The notes beneath the pieces were generated by a model. The model saw only the letters and a program-made list of their open reading frames with translations. It made no database searches and was not told the DNA's origin. Shown in pieces: positions 1 to 10,111 of a stretch of DNA of 64,000 bases (positions within the stretch are counted from its first letter, which is position 1; every line of letters starts with the position of its first letter). A program made the translations under genes and the position numbers. This DNA comes from Bacteroidota bacterium (GTDB taxonomy: Bacteria > Bacteroidota > Rhodothermia > Balneolales > Balneolaceae): assembly GCA_027621355.1 (NCBI GenBank), contig JAQCBZ010000006.1, positions 1-64,000 on the forward strand, given 5' to 3'.

Positions 1-777
1 ACGAGATTCACGTACTCCATCATAGGAAAATAGCAACTGATTGGGCTCCTCGTGGACTTGAAGCTCCAATACAGTGTCAGAAGGCAAGACCAAGGGGCGT
101 GTGGTAAGCGTGTGAGGATTGATTGGGGTCACCACCATCACAGGTGTACCTGGATAGACAATGGGCCCTCCTGCAGAGAGATTGTATGCTGTTGATCCCG
201 TGGGTGATGCAATGAGTAAGCCATCAGCCCAATAGTCATTGACATGGCGTCCTCCATACGAGGCAGAGATCTCAATCAGATTGATGCGATCTTTTTTGGT
301 GAACGAAAACTCGTTCAAGGCGTAGGCGGTCTCTCCATCCGGCAAAGCTGCTTCCAAAAAATAGCGACGATCTCGACGAGCTTTCCCTTGAATTACTTGC
401 GGAAGGGCAGTGTCCAGATCTTTGGCTTGAATATGTGCTAAGAACCCGAGATTTCCGGCATGAATACCCACAATCGGAATCCCTGATCCCCGTACCCAAT
501 GAGCGGCCATCAACATGGTGCCATCTCCACCAATGGTACAGACTAGGCTAGCCCCACTCAAAGCATCTTCGGCACTGTCTTTGATGGTGACCGAATCATA
601 CGCTTTGGTGAGCGCCCTCTCCATCTGTGGATCTGAGACGGAGAAGCTTGACAATGGGATATGGGTTTGAACCCTCACACCATGAGCTTGGGTCCACTCC
701 AAAAATGTGAGGAGTACCTCACAAAAGTTGGCACGGCTTTGCTTGGCGAATAGTGTAAGTGTGATCGATTCACTCAT
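1..777 (-). CDS. nadK: NAD kinase (3' end cut by window start)
   Basis: Reverse-strand translation begins MSESITLTLFAKQSRANFCEVLLTF and contains the GGDGTMLMAAHW motif of NAD kinases; start codon overlaps the ddl stop (ATGA). Confidence 0.9.
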   Translation of the reverse strand, partial: MSESITLTLFAKQSRANFCEVLLTFLEWTQAHGVRVQTHIPLSSFSVSDPQMERALTKAYDSVTIKDSAEDALSGASLVCTIGGDGTMLMAAHWVRGSGIPIVGIHAGNLGFLAHIQAKDLDTALPQVIQGKARRDRRYFLEAALPDGETAYALNEFSFTKKDRINLIEISASYGGRHVNDYWADGLLIASPTGSTAYNLSAGGPIVYPGTPVMVVTPINPHTLTTRPLVLPSDTVLELQVHEEPNQLLFSYDGVRESR

Positions 778-2078
778 GACCCAACATATTGTTTCAAGAG
801 GTTCGATTCAAAGGGTTTTTGACGCCCAATTCGTGTAGCCATCTCTTGTTTGGCCACCTCAATGGCTTCGTCTAGTAAATCAGGGAAGATTACCCCTATT
901 TCTTGCCATAGATAAAACGAAAGAGACCCTGGAATGGTGTTGCACTCATTAAAGTAGAGCTCTTTGGGCGCACCCTTTTTGGATGTTTTGACCATAAAAT
1001 CAAATCGGACGACTCCTGACGTTTGAAACGCTTCAGCAAGTGCGACGGCAGCGTTTTGAATCTTCTGAGTCCAGTCATCTCCGATGGGAGCTGGCAACAA
1101 CCGCTTTAAGGAGGCCATCCCTTGCCCATCTAGTCCTGCACCCACACCTATTTTTGTTCCCTCTTGCGAAGGACCCAACTGGCTACCTTTCTGTCCAAAA
1201 GATCCCACTTTGGAACCCATCTTTGCTCCTGATTTACCTTGCTCTTGATTCATGTATTTATCCTCAAAACTTAAGGCACCTTCTGAGGCTACGGGCTGTT
1301 CACAAGCAGAAGCTTCATACGAGCCGTCAGGGCGCTTTCGAACCGAGCAGTTTATTTCAATCATAGGGGAAATAAGCTCTTCCAGCACCAGTCTATCATC
1401 ATACTGAAACCCACGCTCGATGGCGTTTCTCAAATCCGCGGGTTTGGTTGACACACGCTCTACTCCAATGCTACTGCCCAATCGAGCAGGCTTGAGAATC
1501 ACCTCTTTCCCAAGTTTGGCAATCTTTTTTACCCACCCATCAGGATTGTTGACCCATGCTTGTTCCTGAAGTGTCAAAGCATCGGCGACAGCGATTTTGT
1601 GCCCCTGAATTGGAAGGACCGCGCGAGCCATCGACTTATCTTGTGCAAGGGCCGCGCTCATAGAGCCGGAACCCACAAAGGGGATTCCTAGCGATTCGAG
1701 GTACCCTTGCCACGCCCCTCCTTCACCATCGCCACCATGAAAAGCCAAAACAGCCACATCGAGTACAACTTCATGCCCTCTGCTTCCAAAAAGCCCCTTT
1801 TTTGCCTTCTCTTGGACAAGTAAGCCCCCTTTGATAGGATCTTTGCGAAGTCTTGCTTGGATGCATGCTGAGGGAAGAACCTTTTCCGTATAACTTTTCA
1901 CCTGCCACAAAGGATCCCCCGTCCAAAGTTGTCCAGCCTTATCTACATACCCAAGCGAGACGTGAGGGTGCCGATCAAGGAGTGCATGCCCTACTTGTAG
2001 ACCCGTAAGGATAGACACCTCATGTTCTGGGGATGGCGCTCCAAATAAGACCAGGATATGGCGAGGGTTTGCAGACAT
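774..2078 (-). CDS. ddl: D-alanine--D-alanine ligase with long Gly/Ser/Lys-rich insertion
   Basis: ATP-grasp Ddl motifs: LFGAPSPEHEVS, PFVGSGSMSAALAQDKSMAR, ILKPARLGSSIGVERV, FNECNTIPGSLSFYLW. Confidence 0.92.
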   Translation of the reverse strand: MSANPRHILVLFGAPSPEHEVSILTGLQVGHALLDRHPHVSLGYVDKAGQLWTGDPLWQVKSYTEKVLPSACIQARLRKDPIKGGLLVQEKAKKGLFGSRGHEVVLDVAVLAFHGGDGEGGAWQGYLESLGIPFVGSGSMSAALAQDKSMARAVLPIQGHKIAVADALTLQEQAWVNNPDGWVKKIAKLGKEVILKPARLGSSIGVERVSTKPADLRNAIERGFQYDDRLVLEELISPMIEINCSVRKRPDGSYEASACEQPVASEGALSFEDKYMNQEQGKSGAKMGSKVGSFGQKGSQLGPSQEGTKIGVGAGLDGQGMASLKRLLPAPIGDDWTQKIQNAAVALAEAFQTSGVVRFDFMVKTSKKGAPKELYFNECNTIPGSLSFYLWQEIGVIFPDLLDEAIEVAKQEMATRIGRQKPFESNLLKQYVGS

Positions 2079-2121
2079 GTGAATCGGGTTTCAAATGTTC
2101 CGAACACCTCGAGGCAACCGA

Positions 2122-4950
2122 TTACTTACTCAAATAAAGATTTTTGAATTCATAAGGCTTGCGGAAGTGCTCATCGTCAAAGTTATCCATAAAATAGATG
2201 CTTTCACCAGTGGATTTCATTTCTGGTCCGAGCTCTTTTTTCACCTCAGGAAACTTATCGAACGGGAATACCGGCTCTTTGATCGCCCAGCCCACAAGTT
2301 TAGACGTTAAATCAAACTCTTTGAGCTTAGCCCCAAGCATCACTTTCACCCCCACCATCGCCTCAGGTCGATCATGCGCTTTGGCTAAGAATGGGATGGT
2401 TCGTGTTGAGCGTGGATTGGCCTCCAAGACATAGACCTGCTCCCCTTTGACCGCGTACTGCACATTTAGAAACCCAATAATATTCATCGCCTTGGCAATC
2501 CGTATTTGATAGTCGCGCAACGTAGCCAAGACTTGATCACTCAACGTGTAGGTTGGAATTACGGCTGTTGAATCGCCCGAGTGAACCCCAGCAGGCTCAA
2601 TGTGTTGCATAATGCCACTTTCATGAAGCTCCTCGCCATCAAAGACAGAATCAAAATCAACCTCAATGGCTTGCTCAAGATAGCGGTCAATCAAGAAGTC
2701 ATTTTCGGGATGGGTTTTCAGAATCGTATCAACATACTTACGGAGCTCGTCTTCTTTGACCGCAATTCGCATCCCTTGACCCCCTAGGACATAACTTGGA
2801 CGGATCAATACGGGGTACCCAATGTCATTGGCAATTGCCAGGGCTCCGTCTACGGATCTTGCCGCCCCAAATTTTGGAAAAGGAATATCCAGTTTGGTTA
2901 AAAACTTCGTGAACTCTCCACGATCTTCCGCAAAATCTATCCATTCAAACTCAGTTCCAAAGATGTGAATTCCAGCCTCTTTGAACCTCTTTCCGAGTTT
3001 TAGTGCCGTTTGTCCACCGACTTGAAGAATGACCCCTTTGGGCTTCTCAAAGTCGATAATATCCATCACTCGTTCCCAGTAGATGGGCTCAAAATAGAGC
3101 TTATCTGCTACGTCAAAGTCGGTAGAAACGGTTTCTGGATTACAGTTAATCATAATGGCTTCATAGCCCATCTCTTTGGCGGCCAACACAGCATGGACGC
3201 AGGAGTAATCAAACTCAATCCCTTGACCAATCCGGTTTGGCCCACTTCCTAGGATCACCACTTTCTCTCGATCGGTTTTGACACTCTCGTTTTCCCCTTC
3301 GTAGGTTGAGTAGTAGTACGGTGTTTGTGCAGGGAACTCTCCTGCACAGGTGTCGACCATTTTAAATACAGGGGTCATCCGTTCCACTTTGCGCTTTTCA
3401 CGTACTTGATCCTCTGTAACCACCTCACCCCCTTGGCTGAGTAACCACGCAACCTGGACGTCTGAGAACCCATGTTGTTTCAGCTCGAGGAGTTCATCGT
3501 ATGTGATGGATTCTAGTGTCTTTCCTTCCGCCTGATTTTCAAGGGTCACTAAAAGCTGGATTTGTGAAATAAACCAAGGATCAAATTGCGTGATATCCTG
3601 AATTTCCTCCACAGAGGCACCCAATTTGAGGGCATTGCGTATTTGAAGCGTGCGATCCCAATAGGGATGTTTGAGTCGGTGTGACACCTCTCGTGGGTCA
3701 AGCTCTTCATACCCATCTGCGCCCAGTCCACTCCGACCAATTTCAAGAGATTGCCACGCTTTGTTGAGCGCTTCGGTGAAGGTCCGACCAATTGCCATTG
3801 CTTCACCGACGGCTTTCATTTGAGTCGAAAGGGTTTCATCTACCCCAGGAAACTTGTCAAAGTTGAAACGAGGCGATTTGACTACAACATAATCAATAGA
3901 AGGCTCAAAACAGGCAGAGGAAACCCCTGTTATCGGATTTGGGAGCTCATCCAGTGTGTAACCAATAGCTAACTTCGTGGCAATTTTCGCAATGGGGTAC
4001 CCGGTTGCTTTGGAGGCTAATGCCGAAGAGCGACTTACCCTTGGGTTAATTTCGATCGCGACGAGGGTTTCATTATCTGGACTCACGGCGAACTGGACGT
4101 TACACCCTCCGGCAAACGTTCCAATGGAGCGCATCATCAAGATTGCAGCATCACGAAGTCGTTGGTACGTCTTGTCTGGAAGGGTTTGGGTAGGAGCGAC
4201 AGTCACCGAGTCACCCGTATGAACCCCCATAGGGTCCACATTTTCGATGGAGCAGATAATGACGACATTATCGTTCGCATCCCGCAGCAGCTCGAGCTCA
4301 TACTCCTTCCACCCCACAATCGATTCTTCGATCAAGACCTGATGTACTGGGCTCAGCTCGAGTCCGCGGAGCACCTTTCGCTCGAGCTCATCGGCTGTCC
4401 AGACTATGCCGCCGCCGGTACCGCCGAGGGTGAACGAAGGACGGATCACAATGGGGAGGCCGCCAAGTTCTTCGACGATCTCTTTGGCGTCGAGCAGGGA
4501 CTCGGCGGTGCGGCTGCGGCACTGCGTGATGCCGATGTCTTCCATCAAATTGCGGAATAACTGTCGATCCTCTGTGATATTCACCGCGTCCATATCAACC
4601 CCAATGACCGCAATATTTTCTTTTTCCCAATACCCATCTAGGTAGAGCTCACGAGCGAGGTTTAGGGCAGTTTGTCCACCCATCGTTGGCAGTACGGCAT
4701 CAGGACGTTCTTTTTGGACAATCTCTTTGATGGACGCGGGTGTCAGCGGTTGCAAATAGATCGCATCAGCCATCATGGGATCGGTCATGATGGTTGCAGG
4801 ATTACTATTAATTAGCACAACTTTGTAGCCTTCTTCTCGAAGAGACTTGCAAGCTTGGGTGCCAGAATAATCAAATTCACATGCTTGACCGATTACAATA
4901 GGACCAGAGCCTATAATCAGAATCTTATGGATATCGTCGCGTTTTGGCAT
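2122..4950 (-). CDS. carB: Carbamoyl-phosphate synthase large subunit, short form without C-terminal MGS-like domain
   Basis: [33 protein letters not shown]; duplicated ATP-grasp halves (second begins [24 protein letters not shown]). Confidence 0.96.
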   Translation of the reverse strand: MPKRDDIHKILIIGSGPIVIGQACEFDYSGTQACKSLREEGYKVVLINSNPATIMTDPMMADAIYLQPLTPASIKEIVQKERPDAVLPTMGGQTALNLARELYLDGYWEKENIAVIGVDMDAVNITEDRQLFRNLMEDIGITQCRSRTAESLLDAKEIVEELGGLPIVIRPSFTLGGTGGGIVWTADELERKVLRGLELSPVHQVLIEESIVGWKEYELELLRDANDNVVIICSIENVDPMGVHTGDSVTVAPTQTLPDKTYQRLRDAAILMMRSIGTFAGGCNVQFAVSPDNETLVAIEINPRVSRSSALASKATGYPIAKIATKLAIGYTLDELPNPITGVSSACFEPSIDYVVVKSPRFNFDKFPGVDETLSTQMKAVGEAMAIGRTFTEALNKAWQSLEIGRSGLGADGYEELDPREVSHRLKHPYWDRTLQIRNALKLGASVEEIQDITQFDPWFISQIQLLVTLENQAEGKTLESITYDELLELKQHGFSDVQVAWLLSQGGEVVTEDQVREKRKVERMTPVFKMVDTCAGEFPAQTPYYYSTYEGENESVKTDREKVVILGSGPNRIGQGIEFDYSCVHAVLAAKEMGYEAIMINCNPETVSTDFDVADKLYFEPIYWERVMDIIDFEKPKGVILQVGGQTALKLGKRFKEAGIHIFGTEFEWIDFAEDRGEFTKFLTKLDIPFPKFGAARSVDGALAIANDIGYPVLIRPSYVLGGQGMRIAVKEDELRKYVDTILKTHPENDFLIDRYLEQAIEVDFDSVFDGEELHESGIMQHIEPAGVHSGDSTAVIPTYTLSDQVLATLRDYQIRIAKAMNIIGFLNVQYAVKGEQVYVLEANPRSTRTIPFLAKAHDRPEAMVGVKVMLGAKLKEFDLTSKLVGWAIKEPVFPFDKFPEVKKELGPEMKSTGESIYFMDNFDDEHFRKPYEFKNLYLSK

Positions 4951-4975
4951 GAAATGGAGGAGATTGGTGGCTCAG

Positions 4976-6106
4976 TTAGTTGGAGGAATTGGATGCGTTG
5001 GCTGCGGCGAGATCTTTGACAAATTCATCAAATAGATATCGACTGTCATGGGGACCCGGTGAGGCTTCAGGGTGGTACTGAATGCAAAATCCAGTGAAGT
5101 TTTTGAAGCGCAGTCCTTCAATGGATCCATCATTTAAGTTTTTGTGTGTGACGGTGGCTACCCGTTCAATGTGCTCATCTTCTTTGACGGCAAACCCATG
5201 ATTTTGGGTCGTGATTTCGACAAGTTTTGTGGAAAGGTTTTGTACCGGCTGGTTGGCACCCCGGTGTCCCACAAACATCTTATCCACAGAACACCCTTCT
5301 GATAAAGCCATTAACTGGTGTCCGAGGCAAATACCAAACAGGGGCTTTTTCTCTTTCTTGGCCCACTCAAGAATGGGTGCTGCAAACGGCGCCGTTGCGT
5401 TGGGGTCACCCGGCCCATTACTCAAAAAGACTCCATCAGCTCCCCACTCCTTTACCTCCTCAAGTGGAGTTTGTGCTGGGAATACGCGTAGAGAACAGCC
5501 TCTGGAACGGAGTTGTTCAAGGATTGTTTTTTTGACACCATAATCCATCACCGCTACTTTGTAGTTGGACTCACCTTCGGCTGGAAAAGATTGTGCCTCT
5601 TGGCGCGTTACATGTTGTGAAAGCTCAAGGCCCGCCATCGAAGGCCACTCTTTGGCTTTTGTGACGAGTTCTTCATCCGAAACGTCCTCGGTCGAGATCA
5701 CTGCGTTCATGACCCCTTTCTCACGAATATGCTTCACCAGTTGACGCGTGTCGATCCCTTGAATACCCGTGAGCTGATGAGTTTCCATGTAGCTCCGCAA
5801 ACTGGCATCTGCTGACGGGTTGCTATATCGCTCTGTGAACGACCGAATAATTAATCCCGAGATCATCACTTTGCTTGCCTCATCATCTTCGGCAGCTGTG
5901 CCATAGTTTCCAATGTGAGGATACGTCATGACCATGAGTTGCCCGTAATAACTGGGGTCGGTAAAGATTTCTTGGTATCCTGTCATACTCGTGTTGAAAC
6001 AGCATTCACCTCCTACGGTGCCAGGAACACCAATGGCGTGTCCATAAAAGATGAGGCCGTCTGACAGAGCGAGCCTAGCCGAATAGAGTTTCGGGGTGTT
6101 ATTCAT
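4976..6106 (-). CDS. carA: Carbamoyl-phosphate synthase small (glutaminase) subunit
   Basis: GECCFNTSMTGYQEIFTDPSYYGQ; class I amidotransferase FGICLGHQLMAL; directly upstream of carB. Confidence 0.96.
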   Translation of the reverse strand: MNNTPKLYSARLALSDGLIFYGHAIGVPGTVGGECCFNTSMTGYQEIFTDPSYYGQLMVMTYPHIGNYGTAAEDDEASKVMISGLIIRSFTERYSNPSADASLRSYMETHQLTGIQGIDTRQLVKHIREKGVMNAVISTEDVSDEELVTKAKEWPSMAGLELSQHVTRQEAQSFPAEGESNYKVAVMDYGVKKTILEQLRSRGCSLRVFPAQTPLEEVKEWGADGVFLSNGPGDPNATAPFAAPILEWAKKEKKPLFGICLGHQLMALSEGCSVDKMFVGHRGANQPVQNLSTKLVEITTQNHGFAVKEDEHIERVATVTHKNLNDGSIEGLRFKNFTGFCIQYHPEASPGPHDSRYLFDEFVKDLAAANASNSSN

Positions 6107-6136
6107 GTCGATGCGAAGAGTTGAGGGTCAGAGGAG

Positions 6137-6160
6137 CGAGCAAGGAGGAGTTCTTGCTCG
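6137..6160 (-). promoter_or_regulatory. Hairpin in carA 5' leader
   Basis: Perfect 8-bp stem CGAGCAAG/CTTGCTCG with an 8-nt loop, 31-54 nt upstream of the carA start. Confidence 0.5.
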
Positions 6161-6180
6161 AAATAGATCTAAAAAAGCTC

Positions 6181-6213
6181 AAAAAAAATCCGACTACGGA
6201 ACCCGCGTCGGAT
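6181..6213 (-). terminator. Rho-independent terminator-like hairpin upstream of carA
   Basis: On the minus strand: ATCCGAC-12 nt-GTCGGAT followed by TTTTTTT. Confidence 0.7.
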
Positions 6214-6318
6214 GGGAAAGTGATCGATCTGAAAGTCGGTCGCTTGTAGCTTTGCATAAAATCAAATGTACACAAACCTGCGAAACTATTCAACGGACAA
6301 ACTCAATAAGAAACAGGA

Positions 6319-6654
6319 TTATGAGGCAATCCTGACTCGTAATTCTTTGCCAAACCACGCGGAGCTTGCTGTCAACAAACCACCGATGAGTCCAGCCATC
6401 ACAAGCGATACCCAAGGCGTGTCCATGCCTGCAAACAACAACGAGAGTCTTTCACTTAGGATAAAATCATTTTGTACGGCCGTAAGCATGCTTTGTCCAG
6501 TCCAGACAATGAATCCAACAGACAACCCCAGAGGAAACACCCACGAGGGTTGACGCCACAAGCCAATAATGAGTCCAGAAAGAATAAGACTCCACCAAGG
6601 TAAAAACAGCGTGAAAAACCATGTGAGTGCAATAAAATAGATCCAGGTCTTCAT
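6319..6654 (-). CDS. Small integral membrane protein, unknown function
   Basis: 111-aa ORF with several hydrophobic segments (WIYFIALTWFFTLFLPWW..., LGLSVGFIVW...); no family recognised. Confidence 0.6.
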   Translation of the reverse strand: MKTWIYFIALTWFFTLFLPWWSLILSGLIIGLWRQPSWVFPLGLSVGFIVWTGQSMLTAVQNDFILSERLSLLFAGMDTPWVSLVMAGLIGGLLTASSAWFGKELRVRIAS

Positions 6655-6765
6655 AAGGTGGTATTAAAGAGTTTGATTCGTGTTTTAGTCTTTGGGGTGG
6701 AGTTCTGGGTCTTTCGGGTTAATCAAGCGCAAGAATGCACCTATTAATCACACACCAATAGCACA

Positions 6766-6786
6766 TATTTGATAGTATATCAAATA
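6766..6786. promoter_or_regulatory. Perfect palindrome (candidate operator) upstream of sucB
   Basis: TATTTGATA-GTA-TATCAAATA, 9-bp arms, in the 265-bp divergent intergenic region. Confidence 0.5.
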
Positions 6787-6919
6787 ATGAGAACTTTTGA
6801 TTCATGCTGGTTTGAGGGATTTGGAGCAAAACTTCACATGCTAGTACACATATTTTATACAATACGTGAGTCTAATGGGATCACAAGTAGAATCCATAAG
6901 TCTAATCGAGTAAAAAAAC

Positions 6920-8767
6920 ATGGCAAAAGTTGAGATCATGATGCCCCAAATGGGCGAATCTGTGATGGAAGGAGAAGTGATTGGTTGGTCCAAAGCTGTT
7001 GGAGATTCCGTAGAGGTGGATGAGACCCTTCTAGAGATTGCGACGGATAAAGTTGATACAGAGGTCCCTTCCCCAGAGGCAGGTGTGATTGTTGAGCTTC
7101 TTGCCCAAGAAGGCGACACTGTGGAAGTCGGAAAGCCAATCGCGATTATTGAAACAGATGCGAGCGCTGCATCGACTGCGACAGCGACTCCTGCTCCTGC
7201 ATCTGAGCCAGAACCCGCACCCGTGGCCGAACAAGTCCCAGCATCTGCACCGGAACCAGCGGTAGCCCAAACGCCTGAACCAGCAACTCCTACTCCAGTG
7301 GCTCCTGCACCTCAAGCCGCACCCGTGGCCTCAGGTGAGTCCATTGAAGTGGTCATGCCACAAATGGGTGAGTCTGTAATGGAAGGAGAAGTATTGAGTT
7401 GGAGTAAAGCGATTGGCGATTCGGTCGAGGTGGATGAGACCCTGCTCGAAATCGCTACGGATAAGGTGGATACAGAAGTTCCATCTCCTGAAGCCGGAGT
7501 GTTGACTGAGATTTTGGCCAAGGAGGGTGAGACGATTCAGGTGGGACAAGTGATTGCAAGGCTTGCACCGGCCGGCAGTAGTGCACAGCCTGCCGCACAA
7601 GCCGTGCCAGTAGAGCCTGTAGCTGCGCCGGCTACATCAACACCGGTAGCCATCCCAGAATCTACAACTCCACCAGCACCTACTGCCACAATAGCTGCAG
7701 GTTCAATCCCCAATTCTACGCCATCAGGCAAATTTTTGTCCCCATTAGTTCGGTCGATTGCGGAGAAAGAGGGTATCCCAGTTGAAACCCTGGATCAAAT
7801 TCCAGGTACAGGCAAAGATGGTCGATTGACGAAGAAGGACATGTTGAATTTCTTGTCTATTCGTCCACCGCAAGCAGGTACGTCTACTCCCTCTGCAAGC
7901 CCTGCCTCTACACCAGTTCAACCTGCATCAGGAGGAGGCTTGTCACGCCCTGGCACTCCTGCTCCAGCTACTCCTGCTCCGGCCGCACCCGCAGCGCCAA
8001 GTTCCGCATCCATCAACGCAGGTCAGCTAAACGTCAAAGCACCTGAGCAACAAGTTGAAATCATCAAGATGGATCGTATGCGCAAGATGATTGCGGAGCA
8101 TATGGTCAACTCAAAGCAGACATCAGCTCATGTCACGACATTTTCTGATGTGGATGTGACCCAAGTTGTAAAGTGGCGAGCAGCAAATAAAGACCGGTTC
8201 CTGCAGCAAACAGGTGCAAAGCTCACATTTACACCCATTTTTGTGGAGGCCATTATTCAGGCCATTCGGGAGTTCCCGTTGATTAACAGCTCGATTGTTG
8301 GAGATGAAATTCATGTGAAGAAGAATATCAACTTTGGTCTAGCAGTCGCTCTTGGAGAAGGTGGAATCGGTGGGTTAATAGTTCCTGTGATTAAGCATGC
8401 ACAGGACAAGAATCTAGCGGCCTTAGCCCATGCCATTACCGATCTTGCGACAAAGGCCCGATCCAAAACGCTGAGTCCAGATGATTTGGTAGGAGGCACC
8501 ATTACACTGACCAATTATGGAAGTGTGGGCAATCTTATGGGGACGCCAATCATTAATCAGCCACAAGTAGCCATTATTGGAACGGGTGCGATTGAAAAAC
8601 GCCCTATGGTGATGGAGACGGCGGATGGTGATGTGATTGCGATTCGTCATCAAATGTATTTATCGATGAGTTACGATCACCGTTCGATTGACGGGGCACA
8701 TGGTGGCGCGTTCCTGAATCGGATCAAGCAGCTTTTGGAAGGGTTTGACCCGAATCGATCGTTTTAA
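6920..8767 (+). CDS. sucB: 2-oxoglutarate dehydrogenase E2 (dihydrolipoyllysine succinyltransferase) with two lipoyl domains
   Basis: Two lipoyl domains (MPQMGESVMEGEV...ETLLEIATDKVDTEVPSPEAG), Ala/Pro linkers, peripheral subunit-binding domain, catalytic MSYDHRSIDGAHG. Exact 2-oxo acid specificity not certain. Confidence 0.88.
   Translation: MAKVEIMMPQMGESVMEGEVIGWSKAVGDSVEVDETLLEIATDKVDTEVPSPEAGVIVELLAQEGDTVEVGKPIAIIETDASAASTATATPAPASEPEPAPVAEQVPASAPEPAVAQTPEPATPTPVAPAPQAAPVASGESIEVVMPQMGESVMEGEVLSWSKAIGDSVEVDETLLEIATDKVDTEVPSPEAGVLTEILAKEGETIQVGQVIARLAPAGSSAQPAAQAVPVEPVAAPATSTPVAIPESTTPPAPTATIAAGSIPNSTPSGKFLSPLVRSIAEKEGIPVETLDQIPGTGKDGRLTKKDMLNFLSIRPPQAGTSTPSASPASTPVQPASGGGLSRPGTPAPATPAPAAPAAPSSASINAGQLNVKAPEQQVEIIKMDRMRKMIAEHMVNSKQTSAHVTTFSDVDVTQVVKWRAANKDRFLQQTGAKLTFTPIFVEAIIQAIREFPLINSSIVGDEIHVKKNINFGLAVALGEGGIGGLIVPVIKHAQDKNLAALAHAITDLATKARSKTLSPDDLVGGTITLTNYGSVGNLMGTPIINQPQVAIIGTGAIEKRPMVMETADGDVIAIRHQMYLSMSYDHRSIDGAHGGAFLNRIKQLLEGFDPNRSF
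6926..7150 (+). repeat. Lipoyl domain copy 1 (second copy about 7346-7570)
   Basis: Protein repeat MMPQMGESVMEGEVIGWSKAVGDSVEVDETLLEIATDKVDTEVPSPEAGV versus VMPQMGESVMEGEVLSWSKAIGDSVEVDETLLEIATDKVDTEVPSPEAGV. Confidence 0.85.
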
Positions 8768-8822
8768 TGATTGAACTAACGAACCGTTTCTGTTTGATCC
8801 CAACATAGCCCTAAAGGGTCCT

Positions 8823-9689
8823 ATGGAAGTCGTCCAGACGATTGATAAGCTACGGGAGGCGCTATTAGAGCTCCAACGTACGCACCCGAACCACCCCCGG
8901 CAACTCGTGCCCACGATGGGGGCGCTGCACGAAGGTCATCGTGAATTACTCAGACATGCGGTCGAGCAGGGTCCAACAGTGGCGACGCTATTTGTCAACC
9001 CCTTGCAATTTGGACCCAACGAGGATTTTGACCGATATCCTCGTGATTTATCCCATGACCAAGAAGTATGCCAACAAGAGGGTATCTCTGTACTATTCGC
9101 TCCATTTCCTCAAGAAATGGCCTTGGATCAGCAACAATTTGTGATTCAGCCCAAAGGACTTATCCAACATATGTGTGGTCCTCATCGTCCTGGACATTTT
9201 GAGGGTGTTTGCCACGTAGTGATGCGCTTGTTTAGCCTTACCCAACCTGATGAGGCATGGTTTGGTCAAAAAGATTTCCAGCAATATCGTGTCCTTGAGG
9301 CAATGGTGGATGAACTTGCGCTGCCCATTCGGATGCACTGTGTGGAGACGGTACGTGAAGCCGATGGATTGGCTCTCAGCAGCCGAAATCGATACCTCAG
9401 CCCACAAGAGCGTGGATCTGCTGTGGCAATGTTTAAAGCTCTCGAGCAACTAAAACAGGCAATAGAAGCCAAAGAAGCCTCTGCGCTCCTCCAAAAAAAA
9501 CGAAATGAGCTTCATGAGCAACTTTCTGCGGCTGGTTTTCGTTTAGAGTACGTGGATGTATACGATGTCTCGACGTTGACGCCTGTTCTTGAGCCTCACC
9601 CTGGACAACCATTAGTGGTTGCTGCTGCGGGTTGGCTTGGCCAAACCAGACTCATTGATAACCTCCTTACTGATACTGAAAGCATATAA
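8823..9689 (+). CDS. panC: Pantothenate synthetase
   Basis: LVPTMGALHEGHRELLRHA, LFVNPLQFGPNEDFDRYPR, FGQKDFQQ, LSSRNRYLSPQER. Confidence 0.95.
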   Translation: MEVVQTIDKLREALLELQRTHPNHPRQLVPTMGALHEGHRELLRHAVEQGPTVATLFVNPLQFGPNEDFDRYPRDLSHDQEVCQQEGISVLFAPFPQEMALDQQQFVIQPKGLIQHMCGPHRPGHFEGVCHVVMRLFSLTQPDEAWFGQKDFQQYRVLEAMVDELALPIRMHCVETVREADGLALSSRNRYLSPQERGSAVAMFKALEQLKQAIEAKEASALLQKKRNELHEQLSAAGFRLEYVDVYDVSTLTPVLEPHPGQPLVVAAAGWLGQTRLIDNLLTDTESI

Positions 9690-9711
9690 GTTTGCTTTTT
9701 CGTGGACACAA

Positions 9712-10065
9712 ATGACTATGAAACGAACCCTTTTTCACTCAAAAATCCAGCCATTAACGGTCACCGATGCGAATCTTCATTATGAAGGGTCCATCACCCT
9801 GGATCTTGACTTACTCGAAAAGGCAGGTATTGTGCCTTATGAGCGTGTGCAAGTGCTCAACATTAATAATGGACACCGTCTTGAGACGTACACCATACCT
9901 GGAGAGCGAGGATCTGGCATATGTTGTCTAAATGGTGCTGCCGCCCGCCTTACGCAAATTGGAGATAAAGTAATCGTGATTGCTTACGGTCTTTTTGATG
10001 AGGAAGACATAGCCAATCATACCCCAAACGTCACACTCGTTGACGACCAAAACAAGCTAAAATAG
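9712..10065 (+). CDS. panD: Aspartate 1-decarboxylase
   Basis: Start trimmed from the ORF track (9619). Pyruvoyl processing context LHYEGSITLD, NGAAARL, GDKVIVIAYG. Confidence 0.94.
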   Translation: MTMKRTLFHSKIQPLTVTDANLHYEGSITLDLDLLEKAGIVPYERVQVLNINNGHRLETYTIPGERGSGICCLNGAAARLTQIGDKVIVIAYGLFDEEDIANHTPNVTLVDDQNKLK

Positions 10066-10071
10066 CCTATT

Positions 10072-10111
10072 TAACCCGAGCGATTCCCTACCTAACCCGA
10101 GCGATTCCCTA
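10072..10111 (+). repeat. Two tandem copies of a 21-bp unit abutting the downstream start codon
   Basis: taacccgagcgattcccta-cc-taacccgagcgattcccta, then tgaaa (ATG at 10111). Confidence 0.9.

Noticed and set aside
4162-4560. 132-aa plus-strand ORF inside carB and many similar antisense ORFs in the track
   Set aside because: Lies wholly antisense to a strongly conserved gene; composition mirrors the opposite strand codon pattern, no start context or family match.
2122-4950. CarB considered a truncated pseudogene
   Set aside because: Both ATP-grasp halves are complete and the stop follows a sensible C-terminus; fits a known short form.
7031-7315. Cys/Arg-rich antisense ORF in sucB (MRCRSHWSRSCWFRR...)
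   Set aside because: Produced by antisense reading of the Ala/Pro-rich linker codons; not a plausible protein.
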